Assembly: GCA_947259005.1 (NCBI GenBank) | Contig: CAMYKP010000006.1 | Coordinates: forward strand, 248,001-312,000 | Length of the DNA stretch: 64,000 bases | Source: an uncultured Parasphingopyxis sp. | GTDB lineage: Bacteria > Pseudomonadota > Alphaproteobacteria > Sphingomonadales > Sphingomonadaceae | Reading direction: 5' to 3' | Shown here: positions 24,479-34,106 of the stretch, in pieces | Layout of the letters: each line of letters begins with the position of its first letter | Numbering within the stretch: the first letter of the stretch is position 1 | Translations under genes and position numbers: made by a program | The notes under the pieces: generated by a model | The model's database searches: none | What the model was told of the DNA's origin: nothing | Seen by the model: the letters and a program-made list of their open reading frames with translations, nothing else

Positions 24479-25427
24479 GACGAAAACATGGATCGCCGGG
24501 CTTGCGCTTGCTGCGCTAGCGGGCTGTGGCGGCGGCGGCGAACTGCCGCCAGCATCTGCTGGCGGACAGGGGCCTGTATACGGTACAACCGTCTCCGACT
24601 TCCCGGTTCTGGTCGGCGAACCCTATACGATCAATGGCAGGACCTACACGCCCTCCGATCCTTCGCATTATGACGAAGTCGGTCTGGCATCCTATTATGG
24701 CGACGAACTATCCGGCCGGCCAACAGCCAACGGTGAACGGTTCCAGCCCTCGGGCATCAGCGCCGCGCATCGGACATTGCCGTTACCCTCTTATGTCGAG
24801 GTCACGGCCCTGCAGACGGGCCGAACGATTCTGGTTCGCATCAATGATCGGGGGCCTTTCTCCGATGACCGGATAATCGACCTTTCCATCGGTGCAGCGC
24901 GGCAACTTGGCATCGTCGAACAAGGAACGGCAGCCGTTCGTGTACGCCGCGTGCAGCCGATAGACAGCGATCGTGCACGATTGCGCGCGGGACAGCCCGC
25001 CGAACCAAGGCTCCAGACCTCTCCGCAACTACTCGCCGCCCTGCGTGCGCAGTTCGAGCGCGGCGGCGGTGTTATTCCGCCCGCGACCCCGTCGCCCGAT
25101 GCGCCTGCGCCTTCGGGCCGTGCCGGAGTCGACTGGCAGGTTGAAAATGAACCGCAGGCGGCAACACCTCCGCCAGCGCCGCGCTCAGCCCCGACAGCGA
25201 CCGGCAGCTATTATGTCCAGCTCGGCGCATTTTCCAATGCTGCCAATGCCCAGCGATTAGCCAGTCGCGCGCAAAATCTGGGTACGGTTCGTGTCGTTTC
25301 TGCAGGCAATATCCGCCGCGTGCGGCTTGGGCCATATCCCAGCCAGGCTGCGGCAAATCAGGCTCAGTCACGCGCCCGTGCAGCGGGTTTTGGTGATGCA
25401 CGCGTTCTTCGGGATACCGGGCGCTAG
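24462..25427 (+). CDS. rlpA: Septal ring lytic transglycosylase RlpA with SPOR domain
   Basis: The 321-residue lipoprotein has the lipobox LAGC near residue 20, a double-psi barrel RlpA domain at about 65-165 (GLASYYGDELSGRPTANGER, RILVRINDRGPF in the form TILVRINDRGPF, DLSIGAARQLG) and a Pro/Ala linker, then a C-terminal SPOR domain (YYVQLGAFSNAANAQRLA). SPOR binds denuded glycans at the division septum. The start is inside the upstream transglycosylase gene, so the two glycan-cleaving enzymes are coupled. Confidence 0.92.
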   Translation: MKLFDKTKTWIAGLALAALAGCGGGGELPPASAGGQGPVYGTTVSDFPVLVGEPYTINGRTYTPSDPSHYDEVGLASYYGDELSGRPTANGERFQPSGISAAHRTLPLPSYVEVTALQTGRTILVRINDRGPFSDDRIIDLSIGAARQLGIVEQGTAAVRVRRVQPIDSDRARLRAGQPAEPRLQTSPQLLAALRAQFERGGGVIPPATPSPDAPAPSGRAGVDWQVENEPQAATPPPAPRSAPTATGSYYVQLGAFSNAANAQRLASRAQNLGTVRVVSAGNIRRVRLGPYPSQAAANQAQSRARAAGFGDARVLRDTGR

Positions 25428-25446
25428 CAGACCAGGAAAGAGAGTT

Positions 25447-26619
25447 ATGAAAAAGGCAGCTGTTCTTCTTGCATTGGCTGCGGGAGCCTTGGTGGTTCCC
25501 GGATATGCCGAACGCCCCCGCTATGATGGCGATGTGCCGATCGCCTATATGGTGGACATGAGTTCGGGCGCAGTCTTGTTTGCGCGCGACGCCAATCGGC
25601 GGATCCCGCCGGCATCGATGGCGAAGATGATGACCGCCCATGTCGCCTTTGACCTGCTGCAGGACGGCACCATCACGCTTGATCAGGAATGCACGGTGCG
25701 CCCGGAAACATGGCGGCAATGGCATGGGCCGGAAGCAGGATCGACGATGTTCCTGTCCCCCGGCGAACGCGTCAGCATCGAAAACCTTCTCTATGGCGTC
25801 GTGACGGTATCGGGCAATGACGCCAGCGTAGTGCTGGCGGAATGCATATCCGGCACCGAATCCGCCTTTACCGCGCTGATGAACCGGAAAGCCGAGGAGC
25901 TCGGCCTTGAAAACAGCCATTTCGGCAACAGCAACGGCTGGCCGGATGAAGGCCGCACCTATGTTACGGCGCGGGACCTGGCGCGGCTCGCAATATCGAC
26001 AATCCAGGACTATCCTGAATATTACAGCCAGTTTTATGGTCGCCGGGAATTCACATGGGGTGAAACCATGGGCGGCGATCCTATAACCCAAGCCAATCGC
26101 AACCCTCTGATGGGCAATGTTGATGGCGCAGACGGCCTCAAAACCGGCCATACGCAGGAAGCGGGCTTCGGCTTCACCGGATCGGCCGTGCAGAACGGAC
26201 GGCGCATCGTAATGGTGCTGGCCGGTCTCAATTCATACAACCAGCGGATCGAGCAATCGACGCGGTTCATGGAATGGGGCTTCAATGCCTGGCAATCCCG
26301 CCAGCTCGTGACCAGCGGAAGCCGCGTTGGCGCCGCGCGTGTCCAGGGCGGCGATGCCAGCGAAGTGGGCCTTGTCGCACCGCGCAATCTGGCGATGACG
26401 GTTCCGGCTGGTCTCGCTTCGGAACGAGAGGTCAGGATCGTGTATCAAGGACCGGTTCGGGCACCGATAGCCGAGGGCCAGCATATTGCGGACCTCGTAG
26501 TTCGGACGCCGGACATGCCAGACCAGCGCCTGCCGCTGGTCGCGGAAACGGCGGTTGGCGAACGGGGCTTTTTCGGACGGATCTGGGCAGGCCTGAAATC
26601 CCTGATCGGCCTCGGATAA
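25447..26619 (+). CDS. dacC: D-alanyl-D-alanine carboxypeptidase (PBP5/6-like)
   Basis: This 390-residue penicillin-binding protein trims the terminal D-Ala of the stem peptide in the periplasm. After a signal peptide (ending GYAE) come the active-site motifs SMAK, SGND and KTGHT, then the C-terminal PBP5 beta domain and an amphipathic anchor (GFFGRIWAGLKSLIG). AGAGTT precedes the ATG. It lies between rlpA and tmk, and the wall-enzyme order suggests co-expression. dacC versus dacF naming is uncertain. Confidence 0.9.
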   Translation: MKKAAVLLALAAGALVVPGYAERPRYDGDVPIAYMVDMSSGAVLFARDANRRIPPASMAKMMTAHVAFDLLQDGTITLDQECTVRPETWRQWHGPEAGSTMFLSPGERVSIENLLYGVVTVSGNDASVVLAECISGTESAFTALMNRKAEELGLENSHFGNSNGWPDEGRTYVTARDLARLAISTIQDYPEYYSQFYGRREFTWGETMGGDPITQANRNPLMGNVDGADGLKTGHTQEAGFGFTGSAVQNGRRIVMVLAGLNSYNQRIEQSTRFMEWGFNAWQSRQLVTSGSRVGAARVQGGDASEVGLVAPRNLAMTVPAGLASEREVRIVYQGPVRAPIAEGQHIADLVVRTPDMPDQRLPLVAETAVGERGFFGRIWAGLKSLIGLG

Positions 26620-26626
26620 GGGCCCG

Positions 26627-27250
26627 GTGCAGGGGAAATTCATAACCCTTGAGGGCGGCGAGGGTGCCGGCAAATCGACACAGGCGCGTCTATTGACGTC
26701 ATGGCTTCACGATCGCGGCCTGAACGTTGTCGAAACGCGTGAGCCCGGCGGAACTCCGGGCGCTGACGCAATCCGCGAGCTACTGCTCGGCGGCAATGTT
26801 CCGCTGACGGCGACCGCAGAAGCCCATCTGTTCGCTGCGGCCCGCGCCGATCATGTGGAAACGCTGATCCGGCCGGCACTTGCGGCGGGGAGATGGGTTG
26901 TCTGCGATCGTTTCATCGATTCAACGCTCGCCTATCAGGGTGCTGCCGGGAAACTGGGCGTCGATGTGGTGCGGACGATCAACGAAACCGCGATCGGCGA
27001 CACGATGCCCGATCTCACCATTTTGCTGCGAACCGATGTTGATACGGGCACGAGGCGCGCCCTTGCACGCGATGGCGACGAAACCGACCGTTTCAGCATG
27101 CGGGACGTAGAGTTCCACAAAATGGTCGCCAAAGCTTTTGACAGCTTCGCAGCGGATGATCCTGACCGTTTCGCGGTAGTCGACGCCGAACAGGGCATCG
27201 AGACGGTGGCCAAGGCTATCCGCACGGCCGTGGAGACGCGCCTGTCATGA
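26627..27250 (+). CDS. tmk: Thymidylate kinase
   Basis: This 207-residue enzyme phosphorylates dTMP to dTDP. It starts at GTG, giving the P-loop GGEGAGKST within the first 20 residues, then TREPGGTPGADAIRE, the DR(F/Y) motif in CDRFIDSTLAYQG and the Arg-rich LID. The stop overlaps holB (ATGA), the common tmk-holB pairing. Confidence 0.95.
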   Translation: MQGKFITLEGGEGAGKSTQARLLTSWLHDRGLNVVETREPGGTPGADAIRELLLGGNVPLTATAEAHLFAAARADHVETLIRPALAAGRWVVCDRFIDSTLAYQGAAGKLGVDVVRTINETAIGDTMPDLTILLRTDVDTGTRRALARDGDETDRFSMRDVEFHKMVAKAFDSFAADDPDRFAVVDAEQGIETVAKAIRTAVETRLS

Positions 27251-28230
27251 AGCTTTTCGGTCAGGATATGGCAATCCGCGCTTTCAAGACCGCGCTGGAC
27301 AGCGGGAAACTGCACCATGCATGGCTGCTGGGCGGGCCTCGCGGCGTCGGCAAGGCAATGTTCGCCGATATGGCTGCGCAGCGCGTGCTGGCCCAGGCTG
27401 CCCGGCCCCAAGGTTTGGGGGAGGGTCTGGACGTCCCGGAAACCCATCCCACAGCACATCTGATCCAGGCAGGGAGCCATCCCGACCTGCGCCGCCTCTC
27501 ACGGCTTCCCAGGGACCGAAAGCCCGATGAGCTCGCGCGGAACATCTCGGTCGACCAGATCCGGGGGATTCAGTCTCTCTTTGCGACCACGCCCTCGATG
27601 TCTGACTGGCGGGCCGTGGTTATCGACGCGATCGACGATCTGGAAAGACCGGCCGCGAACGCCTTGCTCAAAAACCTTGAAGAACCGCCGGCGAAATGCG
27701 TGTTCCTGCTGGTCTGCCACAGCCCGGGCAGGATACTGCCTACGATACGGTCGCGGTGCAGAATGCTCAGATTTTCAAGGCTTTCCGATGACGCCATGAC
27801 GTCAGCCATTGCCCAGGCCTCACCTGAACTCGACGCGGATGAACGCGCCGCACTGGTGCGCATCGGCAATGGTGCTCCGGGTCAGGCCCTGCAATATGCG
27901 GGGCTCGATATCGCTGATCTGGATGCGGCAATCGGCGCGCTGATTGCCCGGGGGGACAAGGGAAATTCGGCGCGCGCAGCGCTGGCTCAGAGCCTCGCGC
28001 TCAAAAAGGCGCAGCCGCGCTATGAGGCGTTTCTGGAGCGCGCACCCGCGGCGATTGCGGCCCATGCGCGCAATTTGAGCGGAAAACCGCTCGAAACTGC
28101 GATTTCGGCATGGGAAGAAGCCCGTTCGCTGGCTGGCGGTGCACAAAGACTGTCCCTAGACCCGCAATCCACGGTTTTCGCGCTTGCCGGACTGCTCGCT
28201 TCGCTGCATGAGCCTCGGCATGATGCCTGA
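27247..28230 (+). CDS. holB: DNA polymerase III delta-prime subunit
   Basis: This 327-residue clamp-loader subunit has an AAA+-type front half with GGPRGVGKAMFA as the degenerate Walker A and a sensor-like LKNLEEPPAKCVFLLVCHSP. The SRC arginine-finger motif sits in TIRSRCRML. It lacks a clear zinc-knuckle Cys set, as is usual in alphaproteobacteria. It overlaps tmk upstream and metG downstream, so all three form one transcription unit. Confidence 0.93.
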   Translation: MKLFGQDMAIRAFKTALDSGKLHHAWLLGGPRGVGKAMFADMAAQRVLAQAARPQGLGEGLDVPETHPTAHLIQAGSHPDLRRLSRLPRDRKPDELARNISVDQIRGIQSLFATTPSMSDWRAVVIDAIDDLERPAANALLKNLEEPPAKCVFLLVCHSPGRILPTIRSRCRMLRFSRLSDDAMTSAIAQASPELDADERAALVRIGNGAPGQALQYAGLDIADLDAAIGALIARGDKGNSARAALAQSLALKKAQPRYEAFLERAPAAIAAHARNLSGKPLETAISAWEEARSLAGGAQRLSLDPQSTVFALAGLLASLHEPRHDA

Positions 28231-29785
28231 TTCCAAGCCATTCTATATCACCACCGCGATCAGCTATCCCAATGGCCGGCCGCATATCGGCCATGCCTAT
28301 GAAGCGGTCGCAACCGATGCCATTGCGCGCTTCTACCGGCTAGCCGGGCGCGATGTGCGCTTCCAGACCGGGGTCGACGAGCATGGCCTGAAAATGGTCA
28401 AGACGGCGCGTGAACGGGATATAGCGGTTAGCGATTTCGCCAATGAAATGACCCAATATTTCATAGATATGTGCGATACTCTTGATATTGATTATGATCG
28501 CTTTGTGCGCACGACCGAAGAGGCGAACCACCGCGCGGCGCAGGAAATCTGGAAGCGGATGGAAGCCAGGGGCGACCTATATCTCGATCGCTATGAGGGT
28601 TGGTACTCGGTCCGCGACGAAGCCTATTATGACGAGAAGGAGCTGATCGACGGGGAAGGGGAGACAAAACTCTCTCCCCAGGGCACTCCGGTCGAATGGA
28701 CAGTTGAGGAAAGCTGGTTTTTCAAACTCTCAAACTATCAGGACAAGCTGTTAGAATTGTACGAAAAACACCCGGAATTTCTGAAACCGGACAGCCGCCG
28801 TAACGAGATCGCCCGGTTTGTCGAAGGCGGGCTGCGCGACCTTAGTATTTCGCGCACCAGCTTCGACTGGGGGGTCAAGGTTCCGGGTCATGACGACCAT
28901 GTCATGTATGTCTGGCTCGACGCGCTGACCAATTATCTGACCGGGCTCGATTTTCCGGACGAGGAGGGGCTTTACGCCCGCTATTGGGGCGAAGGCGCCG
29001 ACAGCGTCCATATTATCGGCAAGGATATTGTTCGCTTTCACGCGGTTTACTGGCCGGCATTTCTGATGAGCGCAGACTTGCCGCTGCCTTCGCGGGTCTT
29101 TGGGCATGGCTTCCTGCTCAATCGAGGCCAGAAGGAATCCAAATCGCTGGGCAATGTGACAGATCCGATGGCGCTTGCCGGAACCTTCGGCGTCGATTCC
29201 GTCCGCTATTTCCTGTTGCGCGAGATCAGTTTCGGCAGCGATGGCAGCTATTCCGCCGAAGCGATCGTCAATCGCTGCAATGCCGACCTTGCCAATGATC
29301 TCGGCAATCTGGCGCAGCGCACGCTGTCCATGATAGCCAAGAATTTCGACGGGAAAGTGCCCGAGCCCGGCGAACCGACTGAAGCAGATGCTGCGCTAAT
29401 GGCCGTTTTCGAGGCTATTCCGCAGCAGGCCCATGACGCCATGGAGGATTTCGCAATCCATCAGGCGCTGGAAGCCATCTGGAAAGGCGCTGGCGAGGCC
29501 AATCTCTATATATCCGAAGAACAGCCATGGACCGTGCGTAAGACCGATCCGGATCGCGCCGGAACGATTCTCTATCGCTGCGCCGAGGCCGTTCGCCAGA
29601 TGGCTATCCTCGCGCGCTGGGCTATCCCTGCATCGGCAGACGCACTTTTGGATCAGCTCGGCCAATCCGATGATGCTCGCGATTTTGCGGCTCTGGGAAC
29701 GCCGCTTGAGCCAGGAATGGCTTTGCCAGCCCCACAGGGCGTGTTTCCGCGTTTGGAATTGCCTGAAGAGCAGGGTGACAGCTAG
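28223..29785 (+). CDS. metG: Methionyl-tRNA synthetase
   Basis: The 520-residue class I synthetase has the HIGH motif as PHIGHAYEA and the KMSKS motif as KESKSLGN. The zinc-knuckle Cys are absent from the connective domain (SVRDEAYYDEKEL region) and there is no C-terminal tRNA-binding EMAP domain, so this is the short, zinc-free form. The start overlaps the holB stop; ATG at 28220 or 28223 are both possible. Confidence 0.95.
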   Translation: MPDSKPFYITTAISYPNGRPHIGHAYEAVATDAIARFYRLAGRDVRFQTGVDEHGLKMVKTARERDIAVSDFANEMTQYFIDMCDTLDIDYDRFVRTTEEANHRAAQEIWKRMEARGDLYLDRYEGWYSVRDEAYYDEKELIDGEGETKLSPQGTPVEWTVEESWFFKLSNYQDKLLELYEKHPEFLKPDSRRNEIARFVEGGLRDLSISRTSFDWGVKVPGHDDHVMYVWLDALTNYLTGLDFPDEEGLYARYWGEGADSVHIIGKDIVRFHAVYWPAFLMSADLPLPSRVFGHGFLLNRGQKESKSLGNVTDPMALAGTFGVDSVRYFLLREISFGSDGSYSAEAIVNRCNADLANDLGNLAQRTLSMIAKNFDGKVPEPGEPTEADAALMAVFEAIPQQAHDAMEDFAIHQALEAIWKGAGEANLYISEEQPWTVRKTDPDRAGTILYRCAEAVRQMAILARWAIPASADALLDQLGQSDDARDFAALGTPLEPGMALPAPQGVFPRLELPEEQGDS

Positions 29786-29809
29786 GCTTGCAGTCCCTAT
29801 CTGGGCGCC

Positions 29810-30586
29810 ATGTTTGTCGATAGTCATTGCCATCTCAACTATGAAGGCCTGATCGAACGCCAGAGCGAGGTGATCGAAGCCGCCCGCGCGCGCGGTGTTT
29901 CGACCATGCTCAACATCTCGACCCGCGAACGCGAATGGGATGCGATTATCGCCACTGCGGAAAGCGCGCCCGATATCTGGGCCACGGTTGGCATTCATCC
30001 GCATGAAGCCGATGCCCATCCGGATATTGACACGGCAAAGCTGGTGGCAAAAGCCGATCATCCCCGTGTGGTTGCAATCGGGGAAACGGGGCTCGACTAT
30101 TATTATGAGCATTCCGACCGCGAGCGGCAGAAAACCATCTTTCGCGCGCATATCGCCGCATGCCGGGAAACCGGACTGCCCCTAATCGTCCACACCCGCG
30201 ATGCCGAAGAGGATACCGCAGAAATCCTGGCCGATGAAATGGGGAAGGGTGCCTATAAAGGCGTCATCCACTGCTTCACCGCAAGCCAGGGATTTGCCGA
30301 TATCGCGCTCGATCTGGGGTTCTACATTTCGATTTCCGGCATTGTTACCTTCAAAAATGCCAAGGATCTGCAGGCGACTGCAGCGGGCCTCCCGAAAGAC
30401 CGGCTGTTGATCGAAACAGACTCCCCGTTCCTCGCTCCGGTCCCCAATCGCGGAAAACCCTGCGAACCGGCCTTTGTGGTCGATACAGCGACTTTCCTGG
30501 CTGATTTGCGCGGGGAGACGGTTGAGGAACTGGCTGCTTGCACGACGCGCAATTTTCACACCCTGTTCGACAAGGCAGCCCCGTGA
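29810..30586 (+). CDS. tatD: TatD-family metal-dependent DNase
   Basis: The 258-residue TIM-barrel hydrolase has DSHCHLNYEG (first metal site), GIHPHEAD, AIGETGLDYYY, LPLIVHTRDA (His) and LLIETDSPFLAP (Asp). TatD proteins act as 3'-5' exonucleases or DNases in repair. The stop overlaps the next start in a GTGA. Its place after metG is conserved across proteobacteria. Confidence 0.95.
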   Translation: MFVDSHCHLNYEGLIERQSEVIEAARARGVSTMLNISTREREWDAIIATAESAPDIWATVGIHPHEADAHPDIDTAKLVAKADHPRVVAIGETGLDYYYEHSDRERQKTIFRAHIAACRETGLPLIVHTRDAEEDTAEILADEMGKGAYKGVIHCFTASQGFADIALDLGFYISISGIVTFKNAKDLQATAAGLPKDRLLIETDSPFLAPVPNRGKPCEPAFVVDTATFLADLRGETVEELAACTTRNFHTLFDKAAP

Positions 30587-31350
30587 AGCTTCGAATTCTG
30601 GGCTGCGGCACGTCATCGGGTGTTCCGCGTATCGGCAATGACTGGGGCTCATGCGACCCGAAAAATCCCAAAAACCGGCGGATGCGCGCCTCGATCATGA
30701 TCTCGTCAGACGCAACGAATATCCTTGTCGATACCGGTCCGGATATCCGCCAGCAATTGCTCAACGCGAATGTGAAGAAGATCGACCACGTCATCTGGAC
30801 GCATGAACATGCCGATCATTGCCACGGAATCGATGATCTTCGTCAGCTGTATTTCGCGCTCGGTGGCCCTATTCCGTGCCTCGCACGGCCGCGAACATTG
30901 CGCGAATTGCAACAACGGTTCGATTTCGCATTCAAGGGTGTGGGTCCCTATCCATCCTATGCGCAGGGCATGACACTCACGGACCGGGTAATGCTGAGCG
31001 GTATTACCGTCAGCGCGGCGGACATGCCGCACGGCACGATCAGTTCTGCGGCTTTGCGTTTCGAGCATGGTGGCAAGAGCATCGCCTACACGACCGATTT
31101 CACGGCCCTGCCAGCCATGGCGATGAAATGCGTCGAGGGCGTCGATGTCTGGGTGGTCGATGCATTGCGGCGTCGTGAACATCCCACGCATCCGCATCTG
31201 GCCCAGACTTTGGAATGGATTGCCAAAGCCAGGCCGAAGCGCGCTATACTGACCCATATGGATCATAGCATGGATTATCAGACGCTCTGCGACGAGCTGC
31301 CGCCCAATGTCGAGCCGGCCTATGACGGGCTGGAAGTCGATCTGGGATGA
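30583..31350 (+). CDS. Metallo-beta-lactamase-fold hydrolase, PhnP-like
   Basis: This 255-residue MBL-fold protein starts at GTG and has LGCGTSSGVPRIG at the N-terminus, the metal motif THEHADHCHGIDD (HxHxDH) and later DVWVVDALR and LTHMDHSMDY. It resembles PhnP and the conserved MBL proteins that follow tatD. The substrate is unknown, probably a phosphodiester. It is coupled on both sides (GTGA, ATGA). Confidence 0.9.
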   Translation: MKLRILGCGTSSGVPRIGNDWGSCDPKNPKNRRMRASIMISSDATNILVDTGPDIRQQLLNANVKKIDHVIWTHEHADHCHGIDDLRQLYFALGGPIPCLARPRTLRELQQRFDFAFKGVGPYPSYAQGMTLTDRVMLSGITVSAADMPHGTISSAALRFEHGGKSIAYTTDFTALPAMAMKCVEGVDVWVVDALRRREHPTHPHLAQTLEWIAKARPKRAILTHMDHSMDYQTLCDELPPNVEPAYDGLEVDLG

Positions 31351-31940
31351 CCGAGGGGCAGGGCGTCAATCTCGTCTGGGCGGTTGTCATGCTGGCTATC
31401 GTCGGCAGCGCGCTCCTCAGCCGCCGGATCCCGATGGCCCAGGCAGCCAAAATGGCGCTGGCCTGGGTCGCAATCTTTGCGATCGGGCTTACAGTCTATG
31501 CTTTTCGTAACGATATCAAAGCTTTCGGACAGAGAATCTGGTACGAAATCAGCCCACCAGAGACGGTGGCACAGGGCGCAGCCCTGCGCATTCGCAAATC
31601 GCCGGACGGGCATTTCTGGGTCGATGTCAGCATCAACGGCAATGAAGAACGGTTTCTGATCGATAGCGGCGCGACGGTGACCGCATTGTCGGTCGGTGCG
31701 GCACAGCGGTCCGATGTTGAACCCGGTTACGGATATCCGATGATCCTGAACACCGCCAATGGAGCGATTTCCGCCGATCGCGCGGAAGCCCGCACACTTA
31801 TCGTCGGGACAATTCGCCGCGAGAACATGCCTGTTGTCATTGCCGAGGAGTTTGGCGGAACCAATGTGCTGGGAATGAACTTCCTTTCGTCATTGTCGAG
31901 CTGGAGCGTGGAAGGCGAATGGCTGGTTCTCGAGCCTTAG
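31347..31940 (+). CDS. Membrane-anchored retropepsin-like aspartic protease (TIGR02281-like)
   Basis: The 197-residue protein has two N-terminal hydrophobic segments (to about residue 50) and a retropepsin-like domain with the active-site motif FLIDSGATVTALS and NVLGMNFLSSL. It is presumably a dimeric protease in the periplasm, held to the inner membrane. It overlaps the MBL gene by 4 bases (ATGA) and ends this operon. Confidence 0.88.
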   Translation: MTEGQGVNLVWAVVMLAIVGSALLSRRIPMAQAAKMALAWVAIFAIGLTVYAFRNDIKAFGQRIWYEISPPETVAQGAALRIRKSPDGHFWVDVSINGNEERFLIDSGATVTALSVGAAQRSDVEPGYGYPMILNTANGAISADRAEARTLIVGTIRRENMPVVIAEEFGGTNVLGMNFLSSLSSWSVEGEWLVLEP

Positions 31941-31991
31941 AACATGTCGGAGGCCTCAAGGCCGAATAGCCCATGCGATTTAACATAATGT

Positions 31992-32009
31992 ATATTATCG
32001 GGATAATAT
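31992..32009. promoter_or_regulatory. Perfect palindrome over the mazG start
   Basis: ATATTATC at 31992-31999 and GATAATAT at 32002-32009 flank a GG spacer. It touches the first ATG of mazG and could be an operator or an AT-rich promoter element. No known factor is assigned. Confidence 0.4.
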
Positions 32010-32799
32010 GTCCATGGATGTAACAAGCCCCTCACGGCCTGGAGACGACCTTGGCGAACGGATTTCACGACTGGCAACAATCATGGAACGCCTCCGGGAT
32101 CCTGACACGGGCTGTCCATGGGATGTCGACCAGGACTTTGCTTCGATCGCGCCGTACACGATCGAAGAAGCCTATGAAGTCGCCGATGCGATCGAGCGCA
32201 ACGAGATGGACGCGCTCAAGGACGAGCTTGGAGATCTTCAACTCCAGGTCGTCTTTCATGCGCGCATGGCCGAGGAATTGGGCTATTTCAGCCTGTCAGA
32301 CGTTCTGGACGGAATTTCCGACAAAATGATCAGGCGTCATCCGCATGTATTCGAGCCGGATGCTGAAGCTGGACCTGGCTGGGAAGCCATCAAGGCTGCG
32401 GAAAGAGCGGAAAAGGGCGGTAGCAGCGCTCTGGACGGCGTAGCCACTGCCCTACCCGCCCTGCTCCGCGCTGAAAAACTGCAGAAACGCGCGGCGCGCA
32501 CCGGTTTCGACTGGCCGGACGCAGAAGGCCCGAAAGCCAAAATCCACGAAGAAATCGGCGAAGTTGAAAATGCGAAGAATGAGTTGGAAAGTATTGAGGA
32601 AATTGGAGATTTGCTGTTCGCCGTGGTGAACTGGGCCCGTCATCTCAAAATCGATCCCGAAGCCGCGCTTCGTGCTGCCAATACCAAATTCGAGCGCCGT
32701 TTCCGGTCCATGGAGGATCGAGCCGGGGCCGAGTTTCCCTCCCTCTCGCTTGATTCGATGGAAGAGCTTTGGGGTGCCGCCAAGAAAGACGAGTCTTAG
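32008..32799 (+). CDS. mazG: Nucleoside triphosphate pyrophosphohydrolase MazG
   Basis: The 263-residue enzyme has two MazG helical domains. The first holds DTGCPWDVDQDFASI, YEVADAIER and the ExxE12-28ExxD metal motif in KDELGDLQLQVVFHARMA; the second repeats it in IHEEIGEVENA and EEIGDLLFAVVNWARHL. It hydrolyses non-canonical NTPs or ppGpp-type molecules. ATGs at 32008 and 32014 are alternative starts. The last 4 bases overlap the convergent hflX. Confidence 0.93.
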   Translation: MSMDVTSPSRPGDDLGERISRLATIMERLRDPDTGCPWDVDQDFASIAPYTIEEAYEVADAIERNEMDALKDELGDLQLQVVFHARMAEELGYFSLSDVLDGISDKMIRRHPHVFEPDAEAGPGWEAIKAAERAEKGGSSALDGVATALPALLRAEKLQKRAARTGFDWPDAEGPKAKIHEEIGEVENAKNELESIEEIGDLLFAVVNWARHLKIDPEAALRAANTKFERRFRSMEDRAGAEFPSLSLDSMEELWGAAKKDES

Positions 32800-34106
32800 G
32801 CGAGGCTCCGACGGTCCTGGAAACGATCCCAATCGATGGCGGACAGTTTTACGGAAACATGCATCATATCGCCTTCAACATCCTGACTTAAAACGCTTCC
32901 ATTCTGATGGAGCCAGGCCAGATTCTCGCCATCGGAAAGCTCGAGCTGCACATCATGGACGATGCTTCCGCGATCAAGCTGCTCGGCAATCAGCAACCGG
33001 AGCTCTTCTATCCCCTCCCCGGTCAGCGCCGATACAGCCACGACATCGTCTCGCCGGTCAGCCGCGTTGCACAATTGTTCGCGCGCGGCCTCGTCCAGAG
33101 CATCGATCTTGTTCCAGGCCTCGATGAGCGGGGCGCTCCCCTCCCCGTCGCGTGCGCCGATTTCCTTGAGCACGACCTCAACATCAGCACATTGTGCATC
33201 GCTGTCGCTGTGCGAGATATCGCGAACATGGACGATCAGGTCAGCCGCATTCACTTCTTCCAAGGTCGCCCGGAAAGCTGCAACAAGCTGGGTCGGCAGA
33301 TCCGAAACAAATCCGACAGTGTCGGACAGGATCGCCTTGTCGAGCCCGGGCAGCGTTATCTCCCGCATCGTCGGATCCAGCGTGGCGAACAGCAAATCTG
33401 CCGCCATGACGTCACCGCCCGTCATCTTATTGAAAAGAGTAGATTTTCCGGCATTGGTATAGCCAACAAGCGCGATAACCGGCCAGGGTGCCTTTTGTCG
33501 GCGCGCACGGTGCAGGCTGCGCGTACGCCGCACCTGTTCGAGTTCCTTGCGCAATTTCGCCATCCGGTCGCGGATCATCCGCCTGTCGGCCTCGATCTGC
33601 GTTTCACCCGGACCGCCGAGGAATCCGAAACCGCCCCGCTGCCGCTCCAGATGGGTCCAGCTTCGCACGAGCCGCCCTGCCTGATAGTCGAGATGCGCCA
33701 GTTCGACCTGCAATCGCCCTTCTGCGGTTGCCGCGCGTTCACCGAAAATCTCCAGGATCAGGCCGGTGCGGTCGATCACCTTGACCTTGAGTTCAGTTTC
33801 AAGGTTCTTTTGCTGAACAGGGGTCAATGCTGCATCGATAATCGCGAGATCGGCCTCAATGAGCCGGGTCTCGGTCGCCAGTTGATCGACCTGCCCTTTT
33901 CCGAACAGTGTTGCCGGCCGGATCTGGCGCATTTTCACCGCGCGTTTTTCGACGACGTCGATCCCGATAGCCTCGGCAAGTCCCGCCGCTTCTTCAAGCC
34001 GTGCGTCGCTGTCGCGGCTCTCATCGCGCCCAAAGTCGGGAAAAACTATGAGCGCGCGATCGCCGCGCGTAAAACCGTCAGTCTCGTCGCGATCGAAAAC
34101 GCTCAA
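32796..34106 (-). CDS. hflX: Ribosome-associated GTPase HflX
   Basis: This 436-residue GTPase splits stalled ribosomes. The N-terminal HflX domain includes the Gly-rich [20 protein letters not shown]1 is [10 protein letters not shown]3 is DTVGFVSDL and G4 is WNKID. The start overlaps the hfq stop by 4 bases, the standard hfq-hflX pairing. Full length. Confidence 0.95.
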   Translation of the reverse strand: MSVFDRDETDGFTRGDRALIVFPDFGRDESRDSDARLEEAAGLAEAIGIDVVEKRAVKMRQIRPATLFGKGQVDQLATETRLIEADLAIIDAALTPVQQKNLETELKVKVIDRTGLILEIFGERAATAEGRLQVELAHLDYQAGRLVRSWTHLERQRGGFGFLGGPGETQIEADRRMIRDRMAKLRKELEQVRRTRSLHRARRQKAPWPVIALVGYTNAGKSTLFNKMTGGDVMAADLLFATLDPTMREITLPGLDKAILSDTVGFVSDLPTQLVAAFRATLEEVNAADLIVHVRDISHSDSDAQCADVEVVLKEIGARDGEGSAPLIEAWNKIDALDEAAREQLCNAADRRDDVVAVSALTGEGIEELRLLIAEQLDRGSIVHDVQLELSDGENLAWLHQNGSVLSQDVEGDMMHVSVKLSAIDWDRFQDRRSLA

